The notes: a model not told the origin generated them from the sequence alone. Numbered from the stretch's first letter, positions 1 through 6,914 are shown. The stretch is 7,089 bases of DNA from Clostridia bacterium (GCA_900753295.1 CAADYQ010000194.1:1-7089), one strand, 5' to 3'. Numbers and translations are program-made.

Positions 1-23
1 AAAAAACTCTGTATGAGTTTTTT
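1..23 (-). terminator. Rho-independent terminator of the csoR-copA operon
   Basis: An inverted repeat with 9-base arms (AAAAAACTC / GAGTTTTTT) around a 5-base loop lies 16 bases past the copA stop codon. Read on the minus strand, the stem ends in six T's, which pair with the leading A's as in many A/U-rich terminators. Only four pairs of the stem form a mixed core (ACTC/GAGT), so it is weaker than the terminator at 2997-3045. The window ends here, so a longer T-tract could lie outside. It could act in both directions if a convergent gene lies to the left. Confidence 0.6.
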
Positions 24-38
24 ACAGCCGCTTTTGTT

Positions 39-248
39 TTATTCTATACCGTTGACTTTGTAGCCCTTGGCTTCGACTGCCTTTTTCAAAGCACGGTCGC
101 TTATATCGCCGGCGAGCGTTACACGTGCCGTTCCGGACTCGTGGCTCACTTCAGCCGATACAACGCCGTCAAGCGCTTCCAGAGCTCCCTTTACCGTTGC
201 TTCGCAATGGGAACACATCATTCCCGTGATTTTCAATGTTTTTATCAT
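39..248 (-). CDS. Possible nested CopZ-like copper chaperone (internal start in copA)
   Basis: An ATG at 248 inside copA and in its frame would make a 69-residue protein identical to the CopA C-terminal HMA domain. It has GMMCSHC (C12, C15), the alternating hydrophobic pattern of a ferredoxin-like fold and a usual CopZ ending (KGYKV). GGGAG at 254-258 lies 5 bases before the ATG, a good ribosome binding site that a purely internal codon would not need. The length fits free CopZ chaperones, usually about 65-72 residues, which carry Cu(I) to CopA and CsoR. Seen: the domain, the Shine-Dalgarno-like sequence and the ATG. Inferred: separate translation. The alternative is that this is only the fused domain, and the site is left over from a former stand-alone gene. 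Confidence 0.4.
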   Translation of the reverse strand: MIKTLKITGMMCSHCEATVKGALEALDGVVSAEVSHESGTARVTLAGDISDRALKKAVEAKGYKVNGIE

Positions 249-2558
249 TTGTTCTCCCGTTACCGTATTTGTTTTTTTGATTCGGCCCGCATGCTTGTGA
301 TCGTGGCGAGGATCGCGCAATTTGAAAAGATTGAGGCGCAGTGCGTTTGATACAACGCAGAAGCTGGAAAGGCTCATTGCCGCCGCGCCGAACATGGGAT
401 TCAGCGTCAGACCGAGCGGAATGAACACGCCTGCTGCGAGCGGTATGCCTATCGTGTTGTAAAAGAAAGCCCAGAACAGATTTTCGTGGATATTTCTGAG
501 GGTCGCGCGGCTCAGACGTATCGCGGCGGGGACGTCAGACAGCCGGCTCTTCATAAGGACCACGTCGGCGGCGTCGATCGCCACGTCGGTTCCCGCTCCT
601 ATCGCTATCCCGATGTCTGCGCGCGTGAGCGCGGGGGCATCGTTTATACCGTCACCGACCATAGCCACCTTGCCGCGCGCGGCAAGACGTTTGATCTCCT
701 GCTCCTTGCCGTCCGGAAGCACGCCGGCAATGACCTCGTCAACTCCCGCTTCCTTGCCTATGGCGCGGGCTGTGCGCTCGTTGTCGCCCGTGAGCATGAC
801 AACATGTATGCCCATTCCCTGCAATTCACGGACAGCCTGCGGACTGTCCTCCTTTATTACATCGGCAACGGCGATTATGCCGAGCAGACGGTCGCCCTTG
901 GCAAAGAACAGCGGTGTTTTACCGGTCTCGGCAAGCGCCTGTGCCTGTTCTCCGACCGATCCCGGAACATTTACCTTTGACGAGACGAAGACAAAATTGC
1001 CTCCGAGCAGCGTTTCATCGCCGAGCTTGGCTTTAAGTCCGTTTCCGGGAAGCGCTTCAAAGTCGGTCACTTCGTCCGAGGAAACATTCCGTTCTTCCGC
1101 ATAATGCAGTATAGCGCGTGCGAGCGGATGTTCGCTCTTTTTTTCAAGCGCCAGCGCTCCGCCGATGAGCTCTTCCTCGCTCACGCCGGGCGCCGGGATC
1201 ATATCCGTAACGCGAGGCTGGCCGGAGGTTATCGTTCCCGTTTTGTCAAGTGCAACGATGGCGATCCGTCCGGTCTCCTCAAGCGAGGCTGCGGTTTTAA
1301 AGAGAATGCCGTTTTTTGCACCGAGACCGCTGCCCACCATTATTGCCACGGGAGTCGCAAGCCCCAATGCGCACGGGCAGCTTATAACGAGCACGGATAT
1401 TCCGCGTGCAAGCGAATATCCGACAGGGTGACCGAGAAGCAGCCATACTATGGTCGTTACCGTTGCTATGGACATTACCGCCGGAACGAATATTCCTGAT
1501 ACGCGGTCGGCTATCTTGGCGATAGGCGCTTTGGTTGCCGCGGCATCGCTGACCATTTTGATTATCTGCGACAGCGTGGTATCCTCGCCTACTCGTGTTG
1601 CGCGGCAGCGCAGGAAGCCCGATTGGTTCACCGTGGCAGCCGATACCGTATCACCCGGTACTTTATCGGCGGGAATGCTTTCGCCCGTCAGAGCTGCCTC
1701 ATTGACCGCGCTGGTGCCTTCTATGACCACACCGTCTACCGGAATGCTTTCTCCGGGACGGACTGTGAAGATATCGTCCTTCATCACCTGTCCGATCGGA
1801 ACGGTCACCTCAGCATCTCCGCGCACAACAGTCGCTGTCTTGGGGGCGAGCTTCATAAGCCCCTTGAGCGCATCCGTGGTCTTTCCTTTTGAACGAGCCT
1901 CAAGCGTTTTGCCCACGGTTATGAGCGTCAGTATCATGGCGGCGGACTCAAAATAAAAGTCCATCATATAGTTAATGACCGCCTCGGAATCTCCGCGCAC
2001 CTCTGCGCCTGTCATTGCAAAAAGCGCATAGGTGCTGTAAACGAACGCCGCAGTCGCTCCGAGGGCTACGAGCGTGTCCATATTGGGCGAGCGGTGCCAC
2101 AGACTTTTGAAACCGCTGATAAAGAACTTCTGGTTTATCACCATGATTATAACGGTGAGCAGCAGCTGCGTAAGCCCCATGGCAACGTGGTTGTTGTCAT
2201 AAAACGACGGCAGTGGCCAGCCCCACATCATGTGTCCCATTGAAAAATACATGAGTATGGCGAGGAAAGCTATCGACCACAACAGTCTGCGGCGCAGAAG
2301 CGGCGTTTCGTGATCCTCAAGCGCTTCCTCGGCGTCAGAGGGGGATTTTTCAGCCGTGGCGCCCTTCAGCGATGCGCCGTACCCTGCTTTTACAACAGCA
2401 TTTATTACATCTGACGGCGCGGCAGTGCCTTCTACGCCCATTGAATTTGTGAGCAGGCTCACCGAGCAGGATGTTACTCCTTTTACCTTTGATACAGCCT
2501 TTTCCACCCGTGCGGAGCAGGCGGCACAGCTCATACCGGTTACATTGTATTGTGTCAT
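39..2558 (-). CDS. copA: Cu(I)-exporting P1B-1-type ATPase with N- and C-terminal metal-binding domains
   Basis: This is an inner-membrane pump that uses ATP to move Cu(I) out of the cytoplasm. In the 839-residue protein the N-terminal HMA domain carries GMSCAAC (C11, C14). Membrane helices follow at roughly 93-110, 127-150, 161-185 and 200-215, then the actuator TGES (291-294), two more helices with the CPC transport motif (394-396), DKTGT with the phosphorylated Asp (438-442), the HP motif (477-478), TGDN (590-593) and GDGINDAP (635-642). Helix 7 has YN (700-701) and helix 8 has MxxSS (728-732); with CPC these define the Cu(I) subgroup. A short His cluster (HDHKH, 752-756) and a linker lead to a second HMA domain with CSHC (C782, C785). 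The ATG at 2558 is chosen because GGAGG stands 7 bases before it; an in-frame ATG at 2603 has no comparable site. The gene lies 49 bases after csoR, in the same operon. The C-terminal domain resembles a CopZ chaperone and may also be made separately. Confidence 0.96.
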   Translation of the reverse strand: MTQYNVTGMSCAACSARVEKAVSKVKGVTSCSVSLLTNSMGVEGTAAPSDVINAVVKAGYGASLKGATAEKSPSDAEEALEDHETPLLRRRLLWSIAFLAILMYFSMGHMMWGWPLPSFYDNNHVAMGLTQLLLTVIIMVINQKFFISGFKSLWHRSPNMDTLVALGATAAFVYSTYALFAMTGAEVRGDSEAVINYMMDFYFESAAMILTLITVGKTLEARSKGKTTDALKGLMKLAPKTATVVRGDAEVTVPIGQVMKDDIFTVRPGESIPVDGVVIEGTSAVNEAALTGESIPADKVPGDTVSAATVNQSGFLRCRATRVGEDTTLSQIIKMVSDAAATKAPIAKIADRVSGIFVPAVMSIATVTTIVWLLLGHPVGYSLARGISVLVISCPCALGLATPVAIMVGSGLGAKNGILFKTAASLEETGRIAIVALDKTGTITSGQPRVTDMIPAPGVSEEELIGGALALEKKSEHPLARAILHYAEERNVSSDEVTDFEALPGNGLKAKLGDETLLGGNFVFVSSKVNVPGSVGEQAQALAETGKTPLFFAKGDRLLGIIAVADVIKEDSPQAVRELQGMGIHVVMLTGDNERTARAIGKEAGVDEVIAGVLPDGKEQEIKRLAARGKVAMVGDGINDAPALTRADIGIAIGAGTDVAIDAADVVLMKSRLSDVPAAIRLSRATLRNIHENLFWAFFYNTIGIPLAAGVFIPLGLTLNPMFGAAAMSLSSFCVVSNALRLNLFKLRDPRHDHKHAGRIKKTNTVTGEQMIKTLKITGMMCSHCEATVKGALEALDGVVSAEVSHESGTARVTLAGDISDRALKKAVEAKGYKVNGIE

Positions 2559-2565
2559 TTTTATA

Positions 2566-2583
2566 CCTCCGGCGACTTGCGCC
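2566..2583 (-). promoter_or_regulatory. copA ribosome binding site with abutting small hairpin
   Basis: GGAGG (2566-2570) stands 7 bases before the copA ATG at 2558 and fixes that start. A short GC-rich inverted repeat (CGGCG-CAAGT-CGCCG on the minus strand) lies directly before it and shares its last G with the GGAGG. The stem is only 5 pairs and leaves most of the Shine-Dalgarno sequence free, so any effect on copA translation is speculative. Confidence 0.6.
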
Positions 2584-2607
2584 GTGTTTATTATTTGTCG
2601 CAATGAC

Positions 2608-2916
2608 TCATTTCATGAGTTTTTGCAGAGTCGCAACAAGCTCATCGATAACATCATCGTTGCCTGCGCGTATGTCGTTTGCTACGCAGGTGCGTATGTG
2701 GCTTGCGAGCAGTTCTTTGTTGAATGCGTTTATCGCAGCGTTTACCGCCGCGGACTGCATCAGAATATCCGGACAGTACGCTCCGTTTTCCACCATGCCG
2801 CGGATGCCGCGTATCTGACCCTCTATGCGGTTGAGCCTGTGAATGAGCTTTTTGTATTCCTCGGGCGTTCGTTCTTTTTTTCGCTGCGAACAGCAACAGC
2901 ATTGACTTTTATCCAT
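2608..2916 (-). CDS. csoR: CsoR-type copper-sensing transcriptional repressor
   Basis: A cytoplasmic all-helical DNA-binding repressor of the CsoR/RcnR (DUF156) family, 102 residues. Known members bind operator DNA when metal-free and let go when Cu(I) binds. The Cu(I) ligands are visible with exact family spacing: C48 (in AYCPD), H73 and C77 (SHIRTC), that is Cys-x24-His-x3-Cys. Position 16, where nickel/cobalt sensors carry an extra His, is Arg, so the fingerprint is x-C-H-C as in copper sensors. The first helix (HRLNRIEGQIRGI) is the conserved basic DNA-contacting region. GGAGG lies 9 bases before the ATG. The N-terminus has four Cys in a row (6-9), outside the conserved core. It is the first gene of the operon, before copA, behind a promoter with two matching operators, so it very likely represses both genes. 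Confidence 0.95.
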   Translation of the reverse strand: MDKSQCCCCSQRKKERTPEEYKKLIHRLNRIEGQIRGIRGMVENGAYCPDILMQSAAVNAAINAFNKELLASHIRTCVANDIRAGNDDVIDELVATLQKLMK

Positions 2917-2931
2917 TTCGCATATCCTCCG

Positions 2932-2948
2932 ATACCCCTATAGGGTAT
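2932..2948 (-). promoter_or_regulatory. CsoR operator, downstream site
   Basis: ATACCCCTATAGGGTAT has outer arms ATACCC/GGGTAT and a perfect 10-base core palindrome, CCCTATAGGG. It resembles known CsoR operators, which are G/C-tract inverted repeats flanked by A/T. It covers the predicted start of transcription (about 2946) and lies one base from the csoR ribosome binding site. Its centre is 26 bases from that of the other copy. Confidence 0.82.
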
Positions 2949-2952
2949 TTGT

Positions 2953-2982
2953 ATTATATACCCCGTCGGGGTATTTTGTCAA
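2953..2982 (-). promoter_or_regulatory. csoR-copA promoter
   Basis: On the minus strand TTGACA (2977-2982) and TATAAT (2953-2958) are both perfect matches to the housekeeping sigma consensus, 18 bases apart. Transcription should begin near 2946, giving a leader of only about 30 bases before the csoR ATG. So strong a promoter would be on all the time unless repressed, which fits the CsoR palindrome filling the spacer. Confidence 0.88.
2958..2974 (-). promoter_or_regulatory. CsoR operator, upstream site within the promoter spacer
   Basis: ATACCCCGTCGGGGTAT is a perfect inverted repeat with 7-base arms and a 3-base centre. It lies between the -35 and -10 hexamers and overlaps the -10 by one base, so a bound repressor would exclude RNA polymerase. 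The arms ATACCC/GGGTAT match the second palindrome at 2932-2948, which supports both as sites for the same protein. Confidence 0.87.
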
Positions 2983-2996
2983 TTGTTTTTTTGCAT

Positions 2997-3045
2997 AAAA
3001 AATGCCCATTGCAAAGAAAACACTTGTGCGTTCTTTGCAATGGGC
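2997..3045 (-). terminator. Strong Rho-independent terminator of the marR-ABC exporter operon
   Basis: Perfect 15-base arms (GCCCATTGCAAAGAA / TTCTTTGCAATGGGC at 3004-3018 and 3031-3045) enclose a 12-base loop. On the minus strand one A and then six T's follow the stem. It begins 5 bases past the second ABC gene's stop and ends 14 bases before the csoR -35 box, so it insulates the copper promoter from read-through. On the plus strand no T-tract follows. Confidence 0.92.
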
Positions 3046-3050
3046 GCGGT

Positions 3051-4706
3051 TTATTTGCTGTTTACGGAGCTATATTTTATATTTATTATTCTGCCGCCGG
3101 TATGCTCAAACAGTCTGTGCGATATCGAAAGCACTGTGCGGCTCGCGGAAGCACGCTTCAGTGCCTCAAGCACCTTCTCCTCGGTTTCCGCGTCAAGATT
3201 GGCGGTTATTTCATCAAGCAGCAGGATGCGAGGGTCCGCCGCCACGGCGCGTGCTATCGAAAGAAGCTGCCACTGCCCTTGGGACAGCATTGACGGCGTA
3301 CACGGCGTATCATAGCCATTTTCGAATGAACGTATCGTATCGTCAAGCCCCACAAGCTTTGCCGCTCGGACTACATCCTCATCGCTTATCTCGCGGTCGA
3401 ACAGCGTGATCTGATCGCGTATGCTTCCGGGGACCATGTGGGAGCTCTGCTCAACGCAGCCGTAGATTTTTCTTCTTTCGGAGTCTGCAACGGTGTACGC
3501 ATCCTTTCCGCCTATCGTTACATGACCGGAGCGCGGCTTGTAAAGACCGAGTATCAGCTTGAAGACCGTGCTTTTCCCTGCTCCGGTGCGACCTGCCAGC
3601 GTGACCTGTTCGCCTTCGTTGACGGTAAACGAGAGATCGTTCAGCACATTTTTTTCGTCGTATCCGAATGTCACGTTATGAAGCTCGACCGACAGATCCC
3701 CGGGCTGTGCCTTGGATGAGTCGGAGACGTATATTTCACGCTCCGGAAGGGCAAGAAAATCGTTTATCCTCTTTACGCCCGCAACGGCGGACTGCACGGT
3801 CTGTATCTCCATGCCGATGCTTTCAATGGGGGTGAATATCTGCGATATGTAGTTTATTACCGCCACTGCGGTGCCTACGGACATTCCGAAGAATTTAAGC
3901 ACGATCGGATTACCGGAGGCTGACATAAGCATAACCACCGCTACCGTAACGGCGTTGAAGATAAGTATGATGGGAGAATATATAGCATCGTAAAAATTCG
4001 TCTTTTCGATAGCGGCGTAGCTTTTGTCGATATATTCGCCGTAGCGCTTCTTCATGTATTCTTCCTTGCCGAGCATACGTATCGTTCTGAGGCAGTGGAT
4101 AGTTTCGGGGACGTGTCCCGACACACGCGCGACTGCCGCGCGGTTGGCAAGCTGAGAGCTGAGCATACGCTTTTGCACGGTACGGGTGATGAAAAACACC
4201 GGCGGGATGACCGCAAGAAGTATGACCGCAAGACCGGTGCTGCGCGAAAGGATGATAGCCATAATGCTGATGACCTTGCACACATCCGCAAACATGCTTA
4301 TGACGCCGGATGTGAACAGCGATTCAACGGTATCAACATCTCCCGTAAAACGCGAAACGACAGCGCCGGGATCGGCGGAGGTCAGCTCGGCGGCACTCAT
4401 TGCGGCGAGCTTGCGCTCAAGGCTTTTGCGCATTGCGTGGGTTATTTTCTGACCGAATACCGTAAGGAGCCCCTCGCGGACAGATTCGAATATTCCGTCG
4501 CCCGCGACCGCGGCAAAATACAGAAATGCAAGACCGATGTCAATATTGCCTCCGTCGGCAAGGGCGTTTATGACCGATTCAAGCACAAGCGGCGGCAGGA
4601 GCGATACGACGATCGATGCCGCCACGGATGCCAACACGCCCAGAGAAAGAAACCATTTGCGTTTTACGGTATCGATGACGATACTAAAAGCATTATTCTT
4701 TTTCAT
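3051..4706 (-). CDS. ABC exporter half-transporter, subunit 2 (catalytic Glu, LSQGQ signature)
   Basis: A 551-residue membrane export subunit: about six helices in residues 1-300, then an ATPase domain. Visible motifs are A-loop Y349, Walker A GRTGAGKS (372-379), Q-loop Q420, signature LSQGQ (474-478, departing from LSGGQ), Walker B ILLLDE with catalytic E499, D-loop NLD (503-505) and H-loop H530. The domain ends only 21 residues after the His, without the usual GTHEEL-type tail. With the other subunit it should form one working ATP site (its Walker motifs with the partner's LSGGQ) and one degenerate site. The ATG at 4706 is chosen: AAGGA lies 11 bases before it and GAGG 3 bases. An in-frame GTG at 4715 would add three residues but sits too close to AAGGA. 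It overlaps the upstream gene by 14 bases, implying translational coupling. The substrate is unknown; multidrug or peptide export is possible. Confidence 0.93.
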   Translation of the reverse strand: MKKNNAFSIVIDTVKRKWFLSLGVLASVAASIVVSLLPPLVLESVINALADGGNIDIGLAFLYFAAVAGDGIFESVREGLLTVFGQKITHAMRKSLERKLAAMSAAELTSADPGAVVSRFTGDVDTVESLFTSGVISMFADVCKVISIMAIILSRSTGLAVILLAVIPPVFFITRTVQKRMLSSQLANRAAVARVSGHVPETIHCLRTIRMLGKEEYMKKRYGEYIDKSYAAIEKTNFYDAIYSPIILIFNAVTVAVVMLMSASGNPIVLKFFGMSVGTAVAVINYISQIFTPIESIGMEIQTVQSAVAGVKRINDFLALPEREIYVSDSSKAQPGDLSVELHNVTFGYDEKNVLNDLSFTVNEGEQVTLAGRTGAGKSTVFKLILGLYKPRSGHVTIGGKDAYTVADSERRKIYGCVEQSSHMVPGSIRDQITLFDREISDEDVVRAAKLVGLDDTIRSFENGYDTPCTPSMLSQGQWQLLSIARAVAADPRILLLDEITANLDAETEEKVLEALKRASASRTVLSISHRLFEHTGGRIINIKYSSVNSK

Positions 4707-6435
4707 TTTCCTCACCGTCCTTCTGCATATTGTAAAGCTCGCGATACTGCGGTACGCTTTTCATCAGCTCTTCATGTGTTCCGCAGATCGTCTTACCGTC
4801 ATCCATCCATATAATGAGGTCTGTTTCCGGGAACTTATACAGTCTGTGCGAGATAAGAAACACCACGGAGTCCGAGCATTCCCGGCGGAGGTTCTCAAAG
4901 ACCTCCTCCTCGGTATGGCGGTCGAGCGCCGAAAACGGATCGTCGAGCACCATTACCGGGCGCTTGTGATAAAGTGTCCGGGTGAGCGCCAGGCGCTGTG
5001 CCTGCCCTCCTGAGAGCCGCACGCCGCTGCTTCCCACGCAGGTAGCTTTGCCATCCGGCATTTCGGCGATCTCTCCGTCAAGACACACATCGTGCAGGTA
5101 TCTGTCGGTCGGAACGCTGTCGCCGAGCGCTACATTGTTTTCGATATTATCGCTTTGAAGCTCCGGATCGTGTCCGAGGTACCCTACGGTACCGCTCAGC
5201 TCGGTAACGGACATTTCGGAAAGCTCCTTGCCGTTGACGCGCAGCGAGCCGCCATAAGGAGCCTCATTGAGGAACGCTCTTCCGAGAGTGGATTTTCCGC
5301 ATGCAACGGGGCCGGTTATGCCTATAATCTGACCGGGGGTAACGTTAAGCGAAAGCCCGGAGAATATTTTCTTTCCGTCCGGATATGTAAATGAAAGGTC
5401 CTTGATCTTTACGTCGCAGGGCGGCATGACGGTAACGTCATCGCGAACCGCCGGGTCCTTCATGAGCGGCTTTATGCGCTCCCACGAGACCTCTGCCTTG
5501 TGTACGGAATTGAACAGCTTTGCAGCCTTGGACGATTTGACCGAGAGCTTGGTGTAGCATGAAAGGAACGTTGTGAATGCGGCAATATCCCATGCTCCGA
5601 CACTGCGGTGCATATTTGCCGAACCGAAATAGATGATAAAGATGACGCCTGCCATGCATATCACACGGTAAAGCGCCGGCATGGACGAGACCCAGATGTT
5701 CGCCCTTACCGCTTTTTTCTCATAATCGGCAAGATGCTCCTCGTAGTCTTTGCCGCGTTGCTGCTCACAGCCGAAAATGCGGTATGTTACGGCGTTTGAA
5801 ACTCGGTCGAGCGTTGCCGCATTAAGACGTGAGGCTGATTTTTTGAATTCAGCGCCTGTGCGCTGGACCAGAAACTTCATTTTCTCGGCTATGATATATG
5901 ATATCGGCGGGAAAATGAGGCATATCAGCGCTAGCTTGGGATCGTAATAGATGAGCATTCCGATGTATCCGACAAGCGCCACGCCGGTATCAAACACCTC
6001 GGTCGTGAATTTGCGCATGCCCTCGGCGCAGTCATCAACATCCGATAGCGCTTTTGTCATAGCCTCTCCGGTGCCGTCCTTGCCGAATGCCGAACGGTCA
6101 AGGTTGATAAGATTGGCGTAAAGCACCTTCTTCATGCTGCGGTTTATGTTGTTGGCGAACCTGCGCACGTAAAATCTTTTTACATAGCGCGCGCCCTGCA
6201 CCACGCAGACCGTCAGTATGTAGAAGATGACCAGTGTTAGCATATCGGCGGTCTTTTTGGTCCCGCCGAGAATATCCATAAGGCATCCTGCGAGCTTTCC
6301 TTCAAACCACGGCGTGGCAAGCAGACCGAAGTTGTATATGAGCCCCGTAATGGTCGTGAGTAAAAGCGCCGTCCGCTCCATGCGGAAATATGATATTATC
6401 CGATCCGGCGAATGTGTTGTATGCTCCGATCTCAT
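4693..6435 (-). CDS. ABC exporter half-transporter, subunit 1 (LSGGQ signature, degenerate Walker B and Q-loop)
   Basis: A 580-residue subunit of a heterodimeric ABC exporter. Its six-helix membrane domain covers about 20-310 (hydrophobic stretches near 22-42, 64-82, 150-163, 166-183, 254-271 and 281-294), followed by the ATPase domain. Motifs: A-loop Y351, Walker A GPVACGKS (375-382), signature LSGGQ (474-478), Walker B VMVLDD (494-499), D-loop SALD (502-505) and H-loop H530. Two changes stand out: D499 replaces the catalytic Glu and H422 replaces the Q-loop Gln (GYLGHDPEL). Asp at this place is known from the degenerate subunit of exporters such as TM287/288. The tail after the H-loop is full length (CGTHEELM). 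The ATG is one base past the marR stop, with GGGGA 8 bases before it, so the gene is cotranscribed with marR. The substrate cannot be told from sequence. Confidence 0.93.
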   Translation of the reverse strand: MRSEHTTHSPDRIISYFRMERTALLLTTITGLIYNFGLLATPWFEGKLAGCLMDILGGTKKTADMLTLVIFYILTVCVVQGARYVKRFYVRRFANNINRSMKKVLYANLINLDRSAFGKDGTGEAMTKALSDVDDCAEGMRKFTTEVFDTGVALVGYIGMLIYYDPKLALICLIFPPISYIIAEKMKFLVQRTGAEFKKSASRLNAATLDRVSNAVTYRIFGCEQQRGKDYEEHLADYEKKAVRANIWVSSMPALYRVICMAGVIFIIYFGSANMHRSVGAWDIAAFTTFLSCYTKLSVKSSKAAKLFNSVHKAEVSWERIKPLMKDPAVRDDVTVMPPCDVKIKDLSFTYPDGKKIFSGLSLNVTPGQIIGITGPVACGKSTLGRAFLNEAPYGGSLRVNGKELSEMSVTELSGTVGYLGHDPELQSDNIENNVALGDSVPTDRYLHDVCLDGEIAEMPDGKATCVGSSGVRLSGGQAQRLALTRTLYHKRPVMVLDDPFSALDRHTEEEVFENLRRECSDSVVFLISHRLYKFPETDLIIWMDDGKTICGTHEELMKSVPQYRELYNMQKDGEENEKE

Positions 6436-6436
6436 A

Positions 6437-6910
6437 TCACATATCCCCGTTCTTGTCCGTCATGTGCGCTCTTACCTCGCTGAAGCCGGCGATGCGCTCT
6501 GATTTTGTACGGCGGTAAAGCTTATCGAGCGTTGCGCAGAACGCCTCTTTTTCATTTTCGTCAAGCTCGCTCGTCAGCCACTCATAAAACGCGGCTTCTA
6601 TGGTTGCTTTAGAGTTCTTCAGCTTATCCGCTTTTTCTGTTGCGTAAAGCAGACGGCTTCGTCCGTCGGCGGGATTTACATCTCTGCGGAGATATCCTTT
6701 TGCTTCAAGATTCGCAGCGCGGCGCGCGGCTGCGCCTTTGTCCATGCCCAGTTGCTCACAAAGATCAGATTGCGTCGCGCCGGGATTGTGCCTTACGAAG
6801 TGGATAAAATCAAATTCCGCAGTGCCTATGCCCTCTTCGCGCATCATCTGCACGGTGAATTTGCTCACGTCGCGGGCAATTTTGGTTATTTTACGTTCGG
6901 TCAAGTCCAA
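6437..6910 (-). CDS. MarR-family transcriptional regulator (TTG start)
   Basis: A cytoplasmic winged helix-turn-helix protein of 157 residues, usual for MarR. The DNA-binding part covers about 33-95: the helix-turn-helix (GATQSDLCEQLGMDKGAAAR) leads to the wing with the family's D-x-R-type motif (NPADGRSRLLY, 79-89). Helices at both ends would form the dimer interface. The TTG at 6910 is preferred because an excellent GGAGGTGAT (GGAGG at 6919-6923) stands 8 bases before it. The in-frame GTG at 6919 is itself part of that sequence and could not use it. It heads the operon, one base before an ABC exporter gene; MarR proteins in this place usually repress their own operon until a ligand, often a drug or phenolic compound, binds. 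The ligand is unknown here. Half-sites over its promoter fit autoregulation. Confidence 0.92.
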   Translation of the reverse strand: MDLTERKITKIARDVSKFTVQMMREEGIGTAEFDFIHFVRHNPGATQSDLCEQLGMDKGAAARRAANLEAKGYLRRDVNPADGRSRLLYATEKADKLKNSKATIEAAFYEWLTSELDENEKEAFCATLDKLYRRTKSERIAGFSEVRAHMTDKNGDM

Positions 6911-6914
6911 TTGT

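Noticed and set aside
271..281. A canonical -1 frameshift heptamer (A-AAA-AAC) in copA
   Set aside because: The letters are present, but the heptamer is out of register with the reading frame, so classic tandem slippage does not apply. Only simple homopolymer slippage remains possible.
486..980. Long plus-strand open frames opposite copA and the ABC genes
   Set aside because: They lie wholly opposite strongly supported genes, have low-complexity or odd composition, no recognisable domains and no convincing ribosome binding sites.
2559..2603. A 15-codon N-terminal extension of copA from an ATG at 2603
   Set aside because: There is no good ribosome binding site before it, the added residues lie before the normal HMA start, and GGAGG stands 7 bases from the ATG at 2558.
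2356..2943. A 195-codon plus-strand frame across csoR and the start of copA
   Set aside because: It is antisense to two well-supported genes and runs into the csoR operator, and its translation shows no family motif.
3004..3045. The 15-bp perfect palindrome as a mobile-element end or recombination site
   Set aside because: Its place just past a stop codon and the six T's after the stem explain it fully as a terminator; no transposase or target duplication is near.
3051..6910. The marR-ABC operon as part of the copper resistance system
   Set aside because: A strong terminator and a separate promoter divide them, no CsoR palindrome precedes marR, and the ABC subunits show no metal-binding motif I can recognise.
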